A stretch of 64,000 nucleotides of DNA from Candidatus Oscillochloris fontis (GTDB taxonomy: Bacteria > Chloroflexota > Chloroflexia > Chloroflexales > Chloroflexaceae), in contig NZ_RYFD01000003.1 of assembly GCF_004138135.1 (NCBI RefSeq), positions 124,001 to 188,000 of the forward strand. Reading direction: 5' to 3'. The translations under genes and the position numbers were made by a program. The first letter of the stretch is position 1. Every line of letters starts with the position of its first letter. The notes below the pieces were generated by a model. It worked only from the letters and a program-made list of their open reading frames with translations. It was not told the DNA's origin and ran no database searches. This document shows, piece by piece, positions 57,624-64,000 of the stretch.

Positions 57624-58154
57624 GTGGATAGATATAAGGGTAGGTACCGGGTTGATAGTACCCGTTGGGCAACGTGGGATTATGGTAGCAACGCTGCTTA
57701 TTTTGTCACTATCTGCACCGCTAAGCGAATCCATTGGTTTGGCAAGGTTGTGAAGGGTCAGATGGTACTGTCGCCACTGGGCCAGGTCGCTGCCGATTGT
57801 TGGGAGGCCATCCCCTCGCATTTTCCGTTTGTCGTGCCGGATGTATTTGTGGTGATGCCTAATCATGTCCACGGGATTGTGGTGATCAATAAAACCGATG
57901 ACAGAGATGTAGCAATGCAAGAAGTATCGCTACCGTCCGTAGCGATGCATGGCAACAGGTTCGGTCCTCAGTCGAAGAATCTGGCTGCGATTGTACGCGG
58001 GTATAAGGCGGGTGTTAGCACCTATGCGCGGCGCAACAAGATGGTATTTGCGTGGCAGGCACGCTATCATGATCATATTATCCGCAATGGCGATGCACAT
58101 AAGCGAATCCGAAACTATATTCTTGCCAATCCGCAGAATTGGGGCAAAGGCTGA
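57624..58154 (+). CDS. REP-associated tyrosine transposase (RAYT, IS200/IS605-like Y1 HUH nuclease)
   Basis: A 176-residue Y1 transposase of the TnpA_REP type. The HUH motif is HVH (81-83) in 'VVMPNHVHGIVVI'; the catalytic tyrosine is expected in 'VRGYKAGVSTYARR' or in 'WQARYHDHIIRN' (about 145-152), and the C-terminus 'KRIRNYILANPQNW' is typical. Such proteins nick REP palindromes and are thought to spread them. The initiation codon is GTG 57624 with GAGGAGG upstream. Immediately upstream are three tandem GACGCAA palindromes, the likely substrates. Confidence 0.9.
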   Translation: MDRYKGRYRVDSTRWATWDYGSNAAYFVTICTAKRIHWFGKVVKGQMVLSPLGQVAADCWEAIPSHFPFVVPDVFVVMPNHVHGIVVINKTDDRDVAMQEVSLPSVAMHGNRFGPQSKNLAAIVRGYKAGVSTYARRNKMVFAWQARYHDHIIRNGDAHKRIRNYILANPQNWGKG

Positions 58155-58198
58155 GTTCATGGTCGGCTGCATGATATGGCTACGATGAAGATTACTCC

Positions 58199-58333
58199 GT
58201 AACTGTTCACACTTCTCCTAGCCTCCAGGTTTTGACGCAAAGACGCAAAGGCGCAAAGCCTGCAACAACCCTTTGCGTCTTCGCGCCTTTGCGTCAACAC
58301 GAGGTTTCTTTTACCCCAAGGGTGAACAGTTAC
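58199..58333. mobile_element. Family B MITE-like element with 8-bp target duplication
   Basis: 135 bp, ends GTAACTGTTCAC (58199-58210) and GTGAACAGTTAC (58322-58333), with inverted GACGCAAAGACGCAAAGGCG-type arms inside. ATTACTCC is repeated exactly on both sides (58191-58198 and 58334-58341). The GTAA ends and 8-bp duplication agree with IS66-type movement. Confidence 0.88.
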
Positions 58334-58431
58334 ATTACTCCCCCTAGTTGACATCCGCCCCCGCTTTCGCCATAATCAAGAGGCTGCCTGTGCTGGCAGC
58401 AAGAATCTTCGCGTCAACTAAGGTACTTCTC

Positions 58432-60357
58432 ATGACCCTGCTAAGTGTCGGTGGTTTGACCAAATATTATGGAGCCGAGCTGATCTTCAAGGATGTCAGC
58501 TTTCAGGTAGCCAAGGGTGACAAGATCGGTCTCGTTGGGGTGAACGGGGCTGGTAAGAGTACCCTGCTCAAGATGATTGCTGGGCTAGAAGCGGCTGATA
58601 CGGGTATCCTGGCTCCGGCGCGGGGCACCCGCGTGGCGTATCTGGCGCAGGAGGTGCGTTTCCCCACCGACCGCACGCTCTGGCAGGAGATGGAGGCGGC
58701 TTTTTTGCACCTCGCCGATCTGCAAGCCGAGATTACCGCCTTGGAGCCGCAGATTGCTGATACCGCTGCTCCCGGTTGGGCGCAGGCGATGGAGCACTAT
58801 GGCGATCTGATGGCCCATTTTGAGCATGGTGGTGGCTATGAGATTGAGCCGCGTATTAAGCGCACGCTGCACGGTTTGGGCTTCACCGAGGCCCAACACC
58901 ATCAGCGCCTCTCGCAGTTCTCCGGCGGACAGAAGACCCGCGCCGCCCTCGCGGCCACGCTCCTCTCTGACCCCGATCTGCTCCTGCTCGATGAGCCGAC
59001 CAACCATCTCGATATGCAAGCCTTGGAGTGGCTTGAAAATTTCCTGCGCGGGTGGGATGGGACGCTGATCGTTATTTCCCACGACCGCTATTTCCTCGAC
59101 CGGGTGACGAAGCGCACGCTGGAGATTGCCTTTAATGTGCTTGAGGATTACCCCGGTGGCTATAATAAGTACCTGGAACTGAAGGCCGAGCGGCTGGAAC
59201 GGCGCTTGAAGGAGTTCAATGCGCAGCAGGAGTTTATCGCTAAGACCGAGGAGTTCATCCGCCGCTATAAGGCGGGCCAGCGTGCCCGCGAGGCTAAGGG
59301 CCGCGAGAAGCGCTTGGATCGCCTCAAACGTGATGAGATGATCGAGCGACCTAAGGAGCAGACCAAGCTGCGTCTCTTCCTCGACTCGAAGCTGCGCAGT
59401 GGCGAACTGGTCTTGGCGCTGGAGGGCATGGTGATTGGCTATCCCGGCGACCGTCGCCAGGACTCGGAGCCGCGTGTACTCCTACGCGCCGATGGCATGG
59501 AGATCCATCGCGGCGAACGGGTGGCGCTGCTTGGCCCCAACGGCAGCGGCAAAACGACCCTGCTGCGCACGCTGATCAATGAACTCACTCCGCTCCAAGG
59601 CGCGCCACGCCTGGGGCATCAGGTGGTGATCGGCTACTACGCCCAGGGCCACGATATGCTCAACATGCATGCCACGGTGATCGCGGAATTGACTCGCGTC
59701 AGCCCCGGCCTCGGCGAACCCGCTGCGCGCAATCTGCTGGGGCGCTTCCTCTTCAGTGGCGATGATGTCTTTAAGCGCGTGGGCGATCTGAGTGGTGGCG
59801 AACGCTCACGGGTGGCGCTGGCCCAACTGACGCTGCTCCCCGGTAATCTGCTGGTGCTCGATGAGCCAACCAACCACCTCGATATTGGTGCCCGCGAGGC
59901 GCTTGAGGGGGTGCTCAAGGAGTATCCCGGCTCGATCCTCTTCGTCTCGCACGACCGCTACTTTATTGATGCGCTGGCCGATAAGGTCTGGTATGTCGAG
60001 CAGGGCCGTATTCGTCAGTTTATCGGCAACTATAGCGAGTTTAGTGAACACCAGGCGTCCACCCCGCAACCCGCGCCCCAGCCTGAACCACGGGCGGAGC
60101 AGGCTGCCTCCACCCAGCCGAGTAGCCCCGGACGCCTGCCGCCAACCAATGAGGAGAAGCAGCGCAAGCGCCGCCTCAGCGCCTTGGAGTCCGAGGTTGC
60201 CATGCTCGAACAGGAGCTTGGCCGCCTGCGCAGTGCGCTCGATAAGGCCAGTGCAACCCAGGATGTGCAGAAGATCACTGCGCTGGGCAAGCAGTATGTG
60301 GAATTGGAGCAACTTCTGGCCGAGAAGTATCAACAGTGGGAGCAGTTAGCGGTGTGA
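58432..60357 (+). CDS. ABC-F family ATPase (Uup/EttA-like)
   Basis: A 641-residue cytoplasmic protein with two ABC domains and no membrane part. The first has GVNGAGKSTLL, LSQFSGGQKTRAALA and LLLLDEPTNHLD; the second GPNGSGKTTLL, LSGGERSRVALAQL and LLVLDEPTNHLD. Between them is the charged linker (P-site tRNA interaction motif) 'RRYKAGQRAREAKGREKRLDRL', and the end (about 570-640) is a Pro-rich spacer and coiled coil as in Uup. Such proteins relieve ribosome stalling. AAGG precedes ATG 58432. It converges on the FAD oxidase gene. Confidence 0.93.
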   Translation: MTLLSVGGLTKYYGAELIFKDVSFQVAKGDKIGLVGVNGAGKSTLLKMIAGLEAADTGILAPARGTRVAYLAQEVRFPTDRTLWQEMEAAFLHLADLQAEITALEPQIADTAAPGWAQAMEHYGDLMAHFEHGGGYEIEPRIKRTLHGLGFTEAQHHQRLSQFSGGQKTRAALAATLLSDPDLLLLDEPTNHLDMQALEWLENFLRGWDGTLIVISHDRYFLDRVTKRTLEIAFNVLEDYPGGYNKYLELKAERLERRLKEFNAQQEFIAKTEEFIRRYKAGQRAREAKGREKRLDRLKRDEMIERPKEQTKLRLFLDSKLRSGELVLALEGMVIGYPGDRRQDSEPRVLLRADGMEIHRGERVALLGPNGSGKTTLLRTLINELTPLQGAPRLGHQVVIGYYAQGHDMLNMHATVIAELTRVSPGLGEPAARNLLGRFLFSGDDVFKRVGDLSGGERSRVALAQLTLLPGNLLVLDEPTNHLDIGAREALEGVLKEYPGSILFVSHDRYFIDALADKVWYVEQGRIRQFIGNYSEFSEHQASTPQPAPQPEPRAEQAASTQPSSPGRLPPTNEEKQRKRRLSALESEVAMLEQELGRLRSALDKASATQDVQKITALGKQYVELEQLLAEKYQQWEQLAV

Positions 60358-60359
60358 GT

Positions 60360-61679
60360 TTACCCCAGCACCCGCGCCGCCGCCGCCTCGCCACTCAGGA
60401 TGGCCCCCTCCACATACGGGCCACCCAGATAATCCCCGGCAAAGCCCAACCCCGGTGGCCCAGGGGGATGCTCGGCCAACCCATGCAAGCGGCGGAAGTG
60501 ACCCACATCAAACTCCGGCAGCGCTTCGGGGCAACGGTAGAGGCGCTGGAAGGTCGCCCGCGCACTCGGATCGTACTGCGGCGCTACCCGGCGCAACTCG
60601 CTCAGCAGCACCCGCGTGAGAGTCTGGTCGTCATAGACGTGCAGCCCGGCCATGGCCGGGCCAGACATGTGCAGCGCGAGGGTGTCGTAGCCTTGCGGGA
60701 CCGCAAAGGGACTCTTCACCGCCTGCACGGTGGCCGAGGCCAGCAAGGCGCTTTCGCGACGCGGGAAGAGTAAGCCATAAAACTCACGTGGCAAGCGTCC
60801 GTGTAGCCCCGTCGCCAGCAGAGCGGTGCTAGAGTAGTGCACCCCCCGGAAAAAATCGAGCGCCGCTGGATCAATCCAGGGGAAGAGGCGCGGAACGCTA
60901 CTGGCCGTCGTGGCACAGATCAGGTACTCGCAGCGCAACGCGGGGCCACCCGCCACCCGCACCAGATAGCCGCCCTCTGGCTGGTACTCCACCGCCTCGA
61001 CCCGGCTTCCCAGTCGCACATCCAACCCCTCCGCCATGCGGCGCGGCAGTTGGCCAATCCCTTCACGCAGCGTATAGAGGCGCAAGCCCGCCAACTGGCT
61101 CAATCCAGCCCGCAGCACTAGCAGCAGCAGCGCCCGCGAAGTACGTTCGGGCGTCCAGTAGAAGATGCCAGAGAGCGGCGGTTGCAGTAGATACTCCAAC
61201 ACCTCCTCGGAGAAGTGCGCCCGTGCATAGTCACTCACCGAGCAATTATCAATCGGGTACGCCTTCTGGAAGGAGTGCAGATCGAGTTGGGCACCATGAC
61301 GCAGTAGCGACACTAGCAGGTAGGCGAGCGAGAGTTTTTGCGCCACCCCCACCAGGGGGGTGAGGGCGATGCGCGCGTTGGCCCAGAGGGAATAGAAGCG
61401 CCCATTGCGCAGAATAGCCGAACTGCTAGGGATACGGTAGAGATCATCACGCAAGCCAAGTTCATCAATCAGCGCCAAGGTGCGGGTGTAGAAACTGGCC
61501 AGAAACTCAGCGCCGAGTTCGATTTGGCTACCCTGCACCAGATCCGTGCGCGCCCGTCCGCCCACACTTGCCTCAGCCTCAAGGACAACCACATGCAGCC
61601 CATGAGCGTGCAGGCGGCGGGCGGCGGCTAATCCAGCCAATCCCGCCCCGATCACAATGGCAGTTGGATCTGTGGCCAT
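60360..61679 (-). CDS. FAD-dependent amine oxidase / protoporphyrinogen oxidase-like protein
   Basis: A 439-residue flavoprotein. The N-terminal dinucleotide-binding motif is VIGAGLAGLAAARRL, followed by 'VVVLEAEASVGGRARTD' and 'ELGAEFLASFYTRTL'; the C-terminal FAD motif is 'GLGFAGDYLGGPYVEGAILSGEAAAARVL'. The superfamily includes protoporphyrinogen oxidase, phytoene desaturases and amine oxidases. The gene follows a UbiA prenyltransferase with a 14-base gap, so a role in isoprenoid, quinone or pigment metabolism is plausible but unproven. Confidence 0.88.
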   Translation of the reverse strand: MATDPTAIVIGAGLAGLAAARRLHAHGLHVVVLEAEASVGGRARTDLVQGSQIELGAEFLASFYTRTLALIDELGLRDDLYRIPSSSAILRNGRFYSLWANARIALTPLVGVAQKLSLAYLLVSLLRHGAQLDLHSFQKAYPIDNCSVSDYARAHFSEEVLEYLLQPPLSGIFYWTPERTSRALLLLVLRAGLSQLAGLRLYTLREGIGQLPRRMAEGLDVRLGSRVEAVEYQPEGGYLVRVAGGPALRCEYLICATTASSVPRLFPWIDPAALDFFRGVHYSSTALLATGLHGRLPREFYGLLFPRRESALLASATVQAVKSPFAVPQGYDTLALHMSGPAMAGLHVYDDQTLTRVLLSELRRVAPQYDPSARATFQRLYRCPEALPEFDVGHFRRLHGLAEHPPGPPGLGFAGDYLGGPYVEGAILSGEAAAARVLG

Positions 61680-61693
61680 CTGAGGTGGTAATT

Positions 61694-62554
61694 CTACCCT
61701 AATAAGAGGATCGGGACGAGGTTACTGATCCACATCATGCGCATAATCTTGAGGGTCAGGGTGATCATGGCATCATCGTGACGACGGGCCAGTAACAGGA
61801 TAACGACCAGGTTGGGCAACACCGCACATGGGAGTATGGCGAAGAGATAGAGGTTATTACTCAGGCCGAGCATCCAGGGCAAGAGGGCAACCCCAATGAA
61901 GAGTGCGGCCACGATCTGAAAGATGCGTACAGCTCCGCGTACCCCCAAGACTGTCGCCACCGTGCGTAACCCGGCTTTGCCATCACCCCACCAATCGGCG
62001 GTGGTCTTCAAAATCTCGTGGCTAAAGTCGAAGAGCCACATCAGCCCAGCGACGATCCAGATCAGGGTGGTCGGCCCACCGGCGGCCATCCCGCCATAGA
62101 TCGGGATCAGCGCGATCAGCAGCGCCATACACGCATTGCCCCACAACACCGTACTCTTCAGTTGGAGTGAGTAGAAGGTGGCGATGAAGATGGTACTAAG
62201 CGCCACGAGTGCAAAACTGGGGCCAAGGAGTAGCGCGATCAGGAATGCGAAGATGGCCAAGCCGCCTGCGAACCAGAGCGCCGTCCTACGACTAATGCGC
62301 CCGGATGGGATGGGACGTTGCGGTTTGCTGTAGCTATCAACCGTAACATCCACATAGTCGTTGATCACAAAGCCGTAGGCGACAATAAGCCCTACGACCA
62401 ATGCCGCTTGCCAACTGATCAGTTGGCCAATGCTGGCGGTTCCACCCACCAGATAACTTCCGACGAGGGCGTAGATCCCGGCATAGATCGTATTTGTAAA
62501 ACGGGTGATCTGGGCGAAATTTGTGGCTTGGTAGCGGATGTTGCTGGCAATCAC
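61694..62554 (-). CDS. UbiA-family prenyltransferase
   Basis: A 286-residue integral membrane enzyme with eight to nine helices. The first aspartate-rich motif is NDYVDVTVD followed by 'SYSKPQRPIPSGRIS', and the second is 'TADWWGDGKAGLRTVAT'. The pattern is that of chlorophyll synthase/geranylgeranylglyceryl-phosphate transferase-like members. GTG 62554 is chosen because GAGGAA lies eight bases before it and the conserved sequence begins there; the in-frame ATGs at 62602-62605 lie in a promoter-like region. It is first in a two-gene operon with the FAD oxidase. Substrate unknown. Confidence 0.88.
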   Translation of the reverse strand: MIASNIRYQATNFAQITRFTNTIYAGIYALVGSYLVGGTASIGQLISWQAALVVGLIVAYGFVINDYVDVTVDSYSKPQRPIPSGRISRRTALWFAGGLAIFAFLIALLLGPSFALVALSTIFIATFYSLQLKSTVLWGNACMALLIALIPIYGGMAAGGPTTLIWIVAGLMWLFDFSHEILKTTADWWGDGKAGLRTVATVLGVRGAVRIFQIVAALFIGVALLPWMLGLSNNLYLFAILPCAVLPNLVVILLLARRHDDAMITLTLKIMRMMWISNLVPILLLG

Positions 62555-62615
62555 GATACGTTCCTCTGCCCCTCGGTTGGTGATTTGGGGGTATGATACC
62601 ATCATTGCTTTTGGG

Positions 62616-62804
62616 GTAACTACAGAAACCTCATGTTGACGCAAAGGCGCAAAGACGCCAAGGTTTTGTTGCAGGCTTTGCGCCTTTGCGTCTTTGCGTC
62701 AAAACCGGAATGCTAGGAGAACTGTGAACAGTTACTGTTGCAGGCTTTGCGCCTCTGCGTCTTTGCGTCAAAAACCGGAAGCTAGGAGAAGTGTGAACAG
62801 TTAC
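62616..62804. repeat. Rearranged family B element with duplicated right end
   Basis: Begins GTAACTACAG (imperfect left end), contains GACGCAAAGGCGCAAAGACG and its inverse, reaches a right end GTGAACAGTTAC at 62735 and then repeats the right half up to a second GTGTGAACAGTTAC at 62804. No target duplication is recognisable. Confidence 0.75.
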
Positions 62805-62834
62805 GATGTGCCGAGAAGGAGCCAAGCAGCGCCC

Positions 62835-63332
62835 CTACTTGTTGCTCTGACGGTACAGAATCGTCGCGGTCGCCTTGCTACTCTCGACTATCGCCTCAAT
62901 CCCTTGGACGCCACTACTCACATTGCCACGCATAGCCACCAGCGTATTCACCAGCGCATCGAGGCGATGATTCGTGTTGATCTGCTCATCAACCATCTGT
63001 TGCACAAGACGTTTCAGATCCTCGGCTGGGGGTGCAGCGGCTCCTGTGTTCATGTTCATCGCAATCATGCGGGTATTCTCTTCAATCGCCATAAAGACCG
63101 CGATGCCCTCGGCGACTAACCAGCAGGCTCCTGCGATGGCTGCACCAATGAGGAGGGTACTCAGCATAGCAAAGAACCCTAATGGCAGACTAAACCGGGA
63201 CATACCCACCAATTGGAAGCTTCCTATAACAATACTCACTGTCAACGCTATCACCCCAACAACCTTATACAGCCCTACCAAGAATCGCAGAGTCGGGTAG
63301 CGGCGCTCAAGTGTGGGGGGGATGTTCAGCAT
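62835..63332 (-). CDS. Hypothetical membrane protein with two helices
   Basis: A 165-residue protein with membrane helices at about 20-44 and 52-80 ('FLVGLYKVVGVIALTVSIVIGSFQLVG', 'FFAMLSTLLIGAAIAGACWLVAEGIAVF') and a C-terminal helical cytoplasmic part ('EDLKRLVQQMVDEQINTNHRLDALVNTLVAMRGNV'). Similar short proteins are common in Actinobacteria and Chloroflexota as unnamed families. AGGAGG is close before ATG 63332. It stands alone between repeats. Function unknown. Confidence 0.75.
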   Translation of the reverse strand: MLNIPPTLERRYPTLRFLVGLYKVVGVIALTVSIVIGSFQLVGMSRFSLPLGFFAMLSTLLIGAAIAGACWLVAEGIAVFMAIEENTRMIAMNMNTGAAAPPAEDLKRLVQQMVDEQINTNHRLDALVNTLVAMRGNVSSGVQGIEAIVESSKATATILYRQSNK

Positions 63333-63411
63333 ACTCGCAACTCCTCCTGATTTAGAAAATGATCATCGTATGTATATGTATCTTATAAAAAGATTGATTA
63401 TACAATCGGAT

Positions 63412-63420
63412 AGTATAGCA
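63412..63420 (-). promoter_or_regulatory. Extended -10 promoter element of the membrane protein gene
   Basis: TGCTATACT on the minus strand, about 80 bases before ATG 63332, in an AT-rich stretch (63350-63470). Confidence 0.5.
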
Positions 63421-63502
63421 TGATAGAGTTAAAAAATCCAACTAATCAAATGTTTATTCAAAGTTAATAGTGAAGGTCTGGGGCGGCGCAGCCTCATAGT
63501 CG

Positions 63503-63669
63503 TTCGGTTAAGCCCGAAGGTAGCACCGGCTGGAAGCCGGTGCTACCTTCGGGCGTCCGTAGGGGCGCGTCACGACGCGCCCCCCGGCGCGATGATCGGG
63601 CTGCCGCACCGCTTGGGAATGCCATGGGGCGCGTCACGACGCGCCCCTACGCGGTATTCCTTAACCGAA
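63503..63669. repeat. Composite inverted repeat framed by TTCGGTTAAG / CTTAACCGAA
   Basis: Inside the frame (63503-63512 and 63660-63669) are a 43-bp hairpin GCCCGAAGGTAGCACCGGCT... (63512-63554) and an inverted repeat whose arms CGTAGGGGCGCGTCACGACG and complement are about 60 bases apart (63558-63651). It fills most of the 479-base gap before purB; nothing coding is seen in it. Confidence 0.75.
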
Positions 63670-63737
63670 TGCCAATGAGTACCCATCTCCGTAACCTCCT
63701 CGCGCTGGCTTCGGCAAGCTCAGCCACCGCCGGCTTT

Positions 63738-63766
63738 TTCGCACTAGCCCATTTTTGTGGTACTCT
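63738..63766 (+). promoter_or_regulatory. Candidate promoter of purB
   Basis: TTCGCA (63738-63743), 17 bases, TACTCT (63761-63766) with TGG before it; 45 bases upstream of the start codon. Confidence 0.4.
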
Positions 63767-63811
63767 CAGCAACAGCAAACCACAACACAATACCGCAATG
63801 GAGGCACTCCG

Positions 63812-64000
63812 ATGTATGACGATATGGCCCGTTTGGCGGCGCTCTCACCCCTTGATGGGCGCTACCGCCATGATGTTTCTGGGTTGGTGAGCTATTTTAG
63901 TGAAGCAGCCCTCTTCCGCTACCGGGTGCGGGTGGAGGTTGAGTATCTGATCTTCTTGGCCCGTTCGCCCCGCGTGGACTTTGTACCCGCCTTTGATGTG
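63812..64000 (+). CDS. purB: Adenylosuccinate lyase, 3'-truncated by window edge
   Basis: The first 63 codons of purB, open to the last base. 'MARLAALSPLDGRYRHDVSGL' and 'ALFRYRVRVEVEYLIFLA' match the start of the E. coli-type adenylosuccinate lyases (LxxVSPVDGRY...RVxVE), which split SAICAR and adenylosuccinate in purine synthesis. GGAGG lies nine bases before ATG 63812. The remainder lies beyond the window. Confidence 0.9.
   Translation, partial: MYDDMARLAALSPLDGRYRHDVSGLVSYFSEAALFRYRVRVEVEYLIFLARSPRVDFVPAFDV

Noticed and set aside
58155-58198. Complete IS200-type element around the RAYT gene
   Set aside because: No left and right ends typical of IS200/IS605 are found; the adjacent family B element has its own target duplication and is independent.
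63540-63890. 116-codon plus-strand frame before and over the purB start
   Set aside because: It crosses repeat DNA and overlaps purB in another frame; purB has the proper ribosome binding site and a family signature.

Overview
The window looks like a chromosomal segment of a Chloroflexota bacterium, most likely order Chloroflexales (filamentous anoxygenic phototrophs and relatives). This is inferred from the high-GC coding style, the SARP/BTAD-type giant regulator, secreted GH39-like proteins with 'VQYFER' repeats, PHB genes, and a cytochrome c maturation (ccm) locus whose CcmE has the CxxxY heme-binding variant. No rRNA is present, so the assignment is not proven. The sequence enters inside gltX and leaves inside purB.

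Layout. 1-9 kb: 3' part of gltX, a GH13 cyclomaltodextrinase-like enzyme, a two-gene AAA ATPase/TOPRIM-like cassette (candidate defence system), an esterase and folC. 9-15 kb: a polysaccharide deacetylase, a three-gene operon for cell-wall hydrolysis on the minus strand, a ketopantoate reductase, a metallophosphoesterase and a YihY-type membrane protein. 15-24 kb: the pxpABC 5-oxoprolinase operon, a 1,090-residue MalT/SARP-type regulator, and a PHB cluster (phasin-like protein, acetoacetyl-CoA reductase, thiolase). 24-30.5 kb: acetyltransferase, a B12-binding sensor followed by a diguanylate cyclase, an S41 protease lipoprotein and a penicillin-binding protein.

30.6-41.5 kb: ccmA-ccmB, two lipoprotein c-type cytochromes, ccmC-ccmD-ccmE-ccmF, then two membrane proteins that each join a degenerate J-domain (predicted cytoplasmic) to an extracytoplasmic c-type maturation module (TPR in one, TlpA/CcmG thioredoxin in the other), and an OmpR-type response regulator. 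The paired J-domain fusions are the best candidate here for an undescribed biological arrangement. 41.6-64 kb: tRNA-Gly(CCC), a LOG-like protein, two paralogous GH39-like secreted proteins, yebC-ruvC, dnaE, miaA, trmD with an orphan ABC ATPase, a REP-associated tyrosine transposase, an ABC-F ATPase, an FAD amine oxidase, a UbiA prenyltransferase and the start of purB.

The intergenic DNA is unusually structured. At least four families of short palindromic repeats recur. Family A (about 151 bp, ends CAGGGCATGTGCAAAGTC) is flanked by perfect 10-bp target duplications at two sites. Family B (about 130 bp, ends GTAACTGTTCAC) is flanked by perfect 8-bp duplications at two sites, one of them inside a 68-bp perfect palindrome. 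Family C (GTAGGGGCGAAGCATCGCCC type) and family D (GACGCAA...TTGCGTC type) sit at gene ends, where the palindromes themselves supply stop codons, often for both genes of a convergent pair. Many genes are preceded by an extended -10 box of the form TGnTAnnAT.
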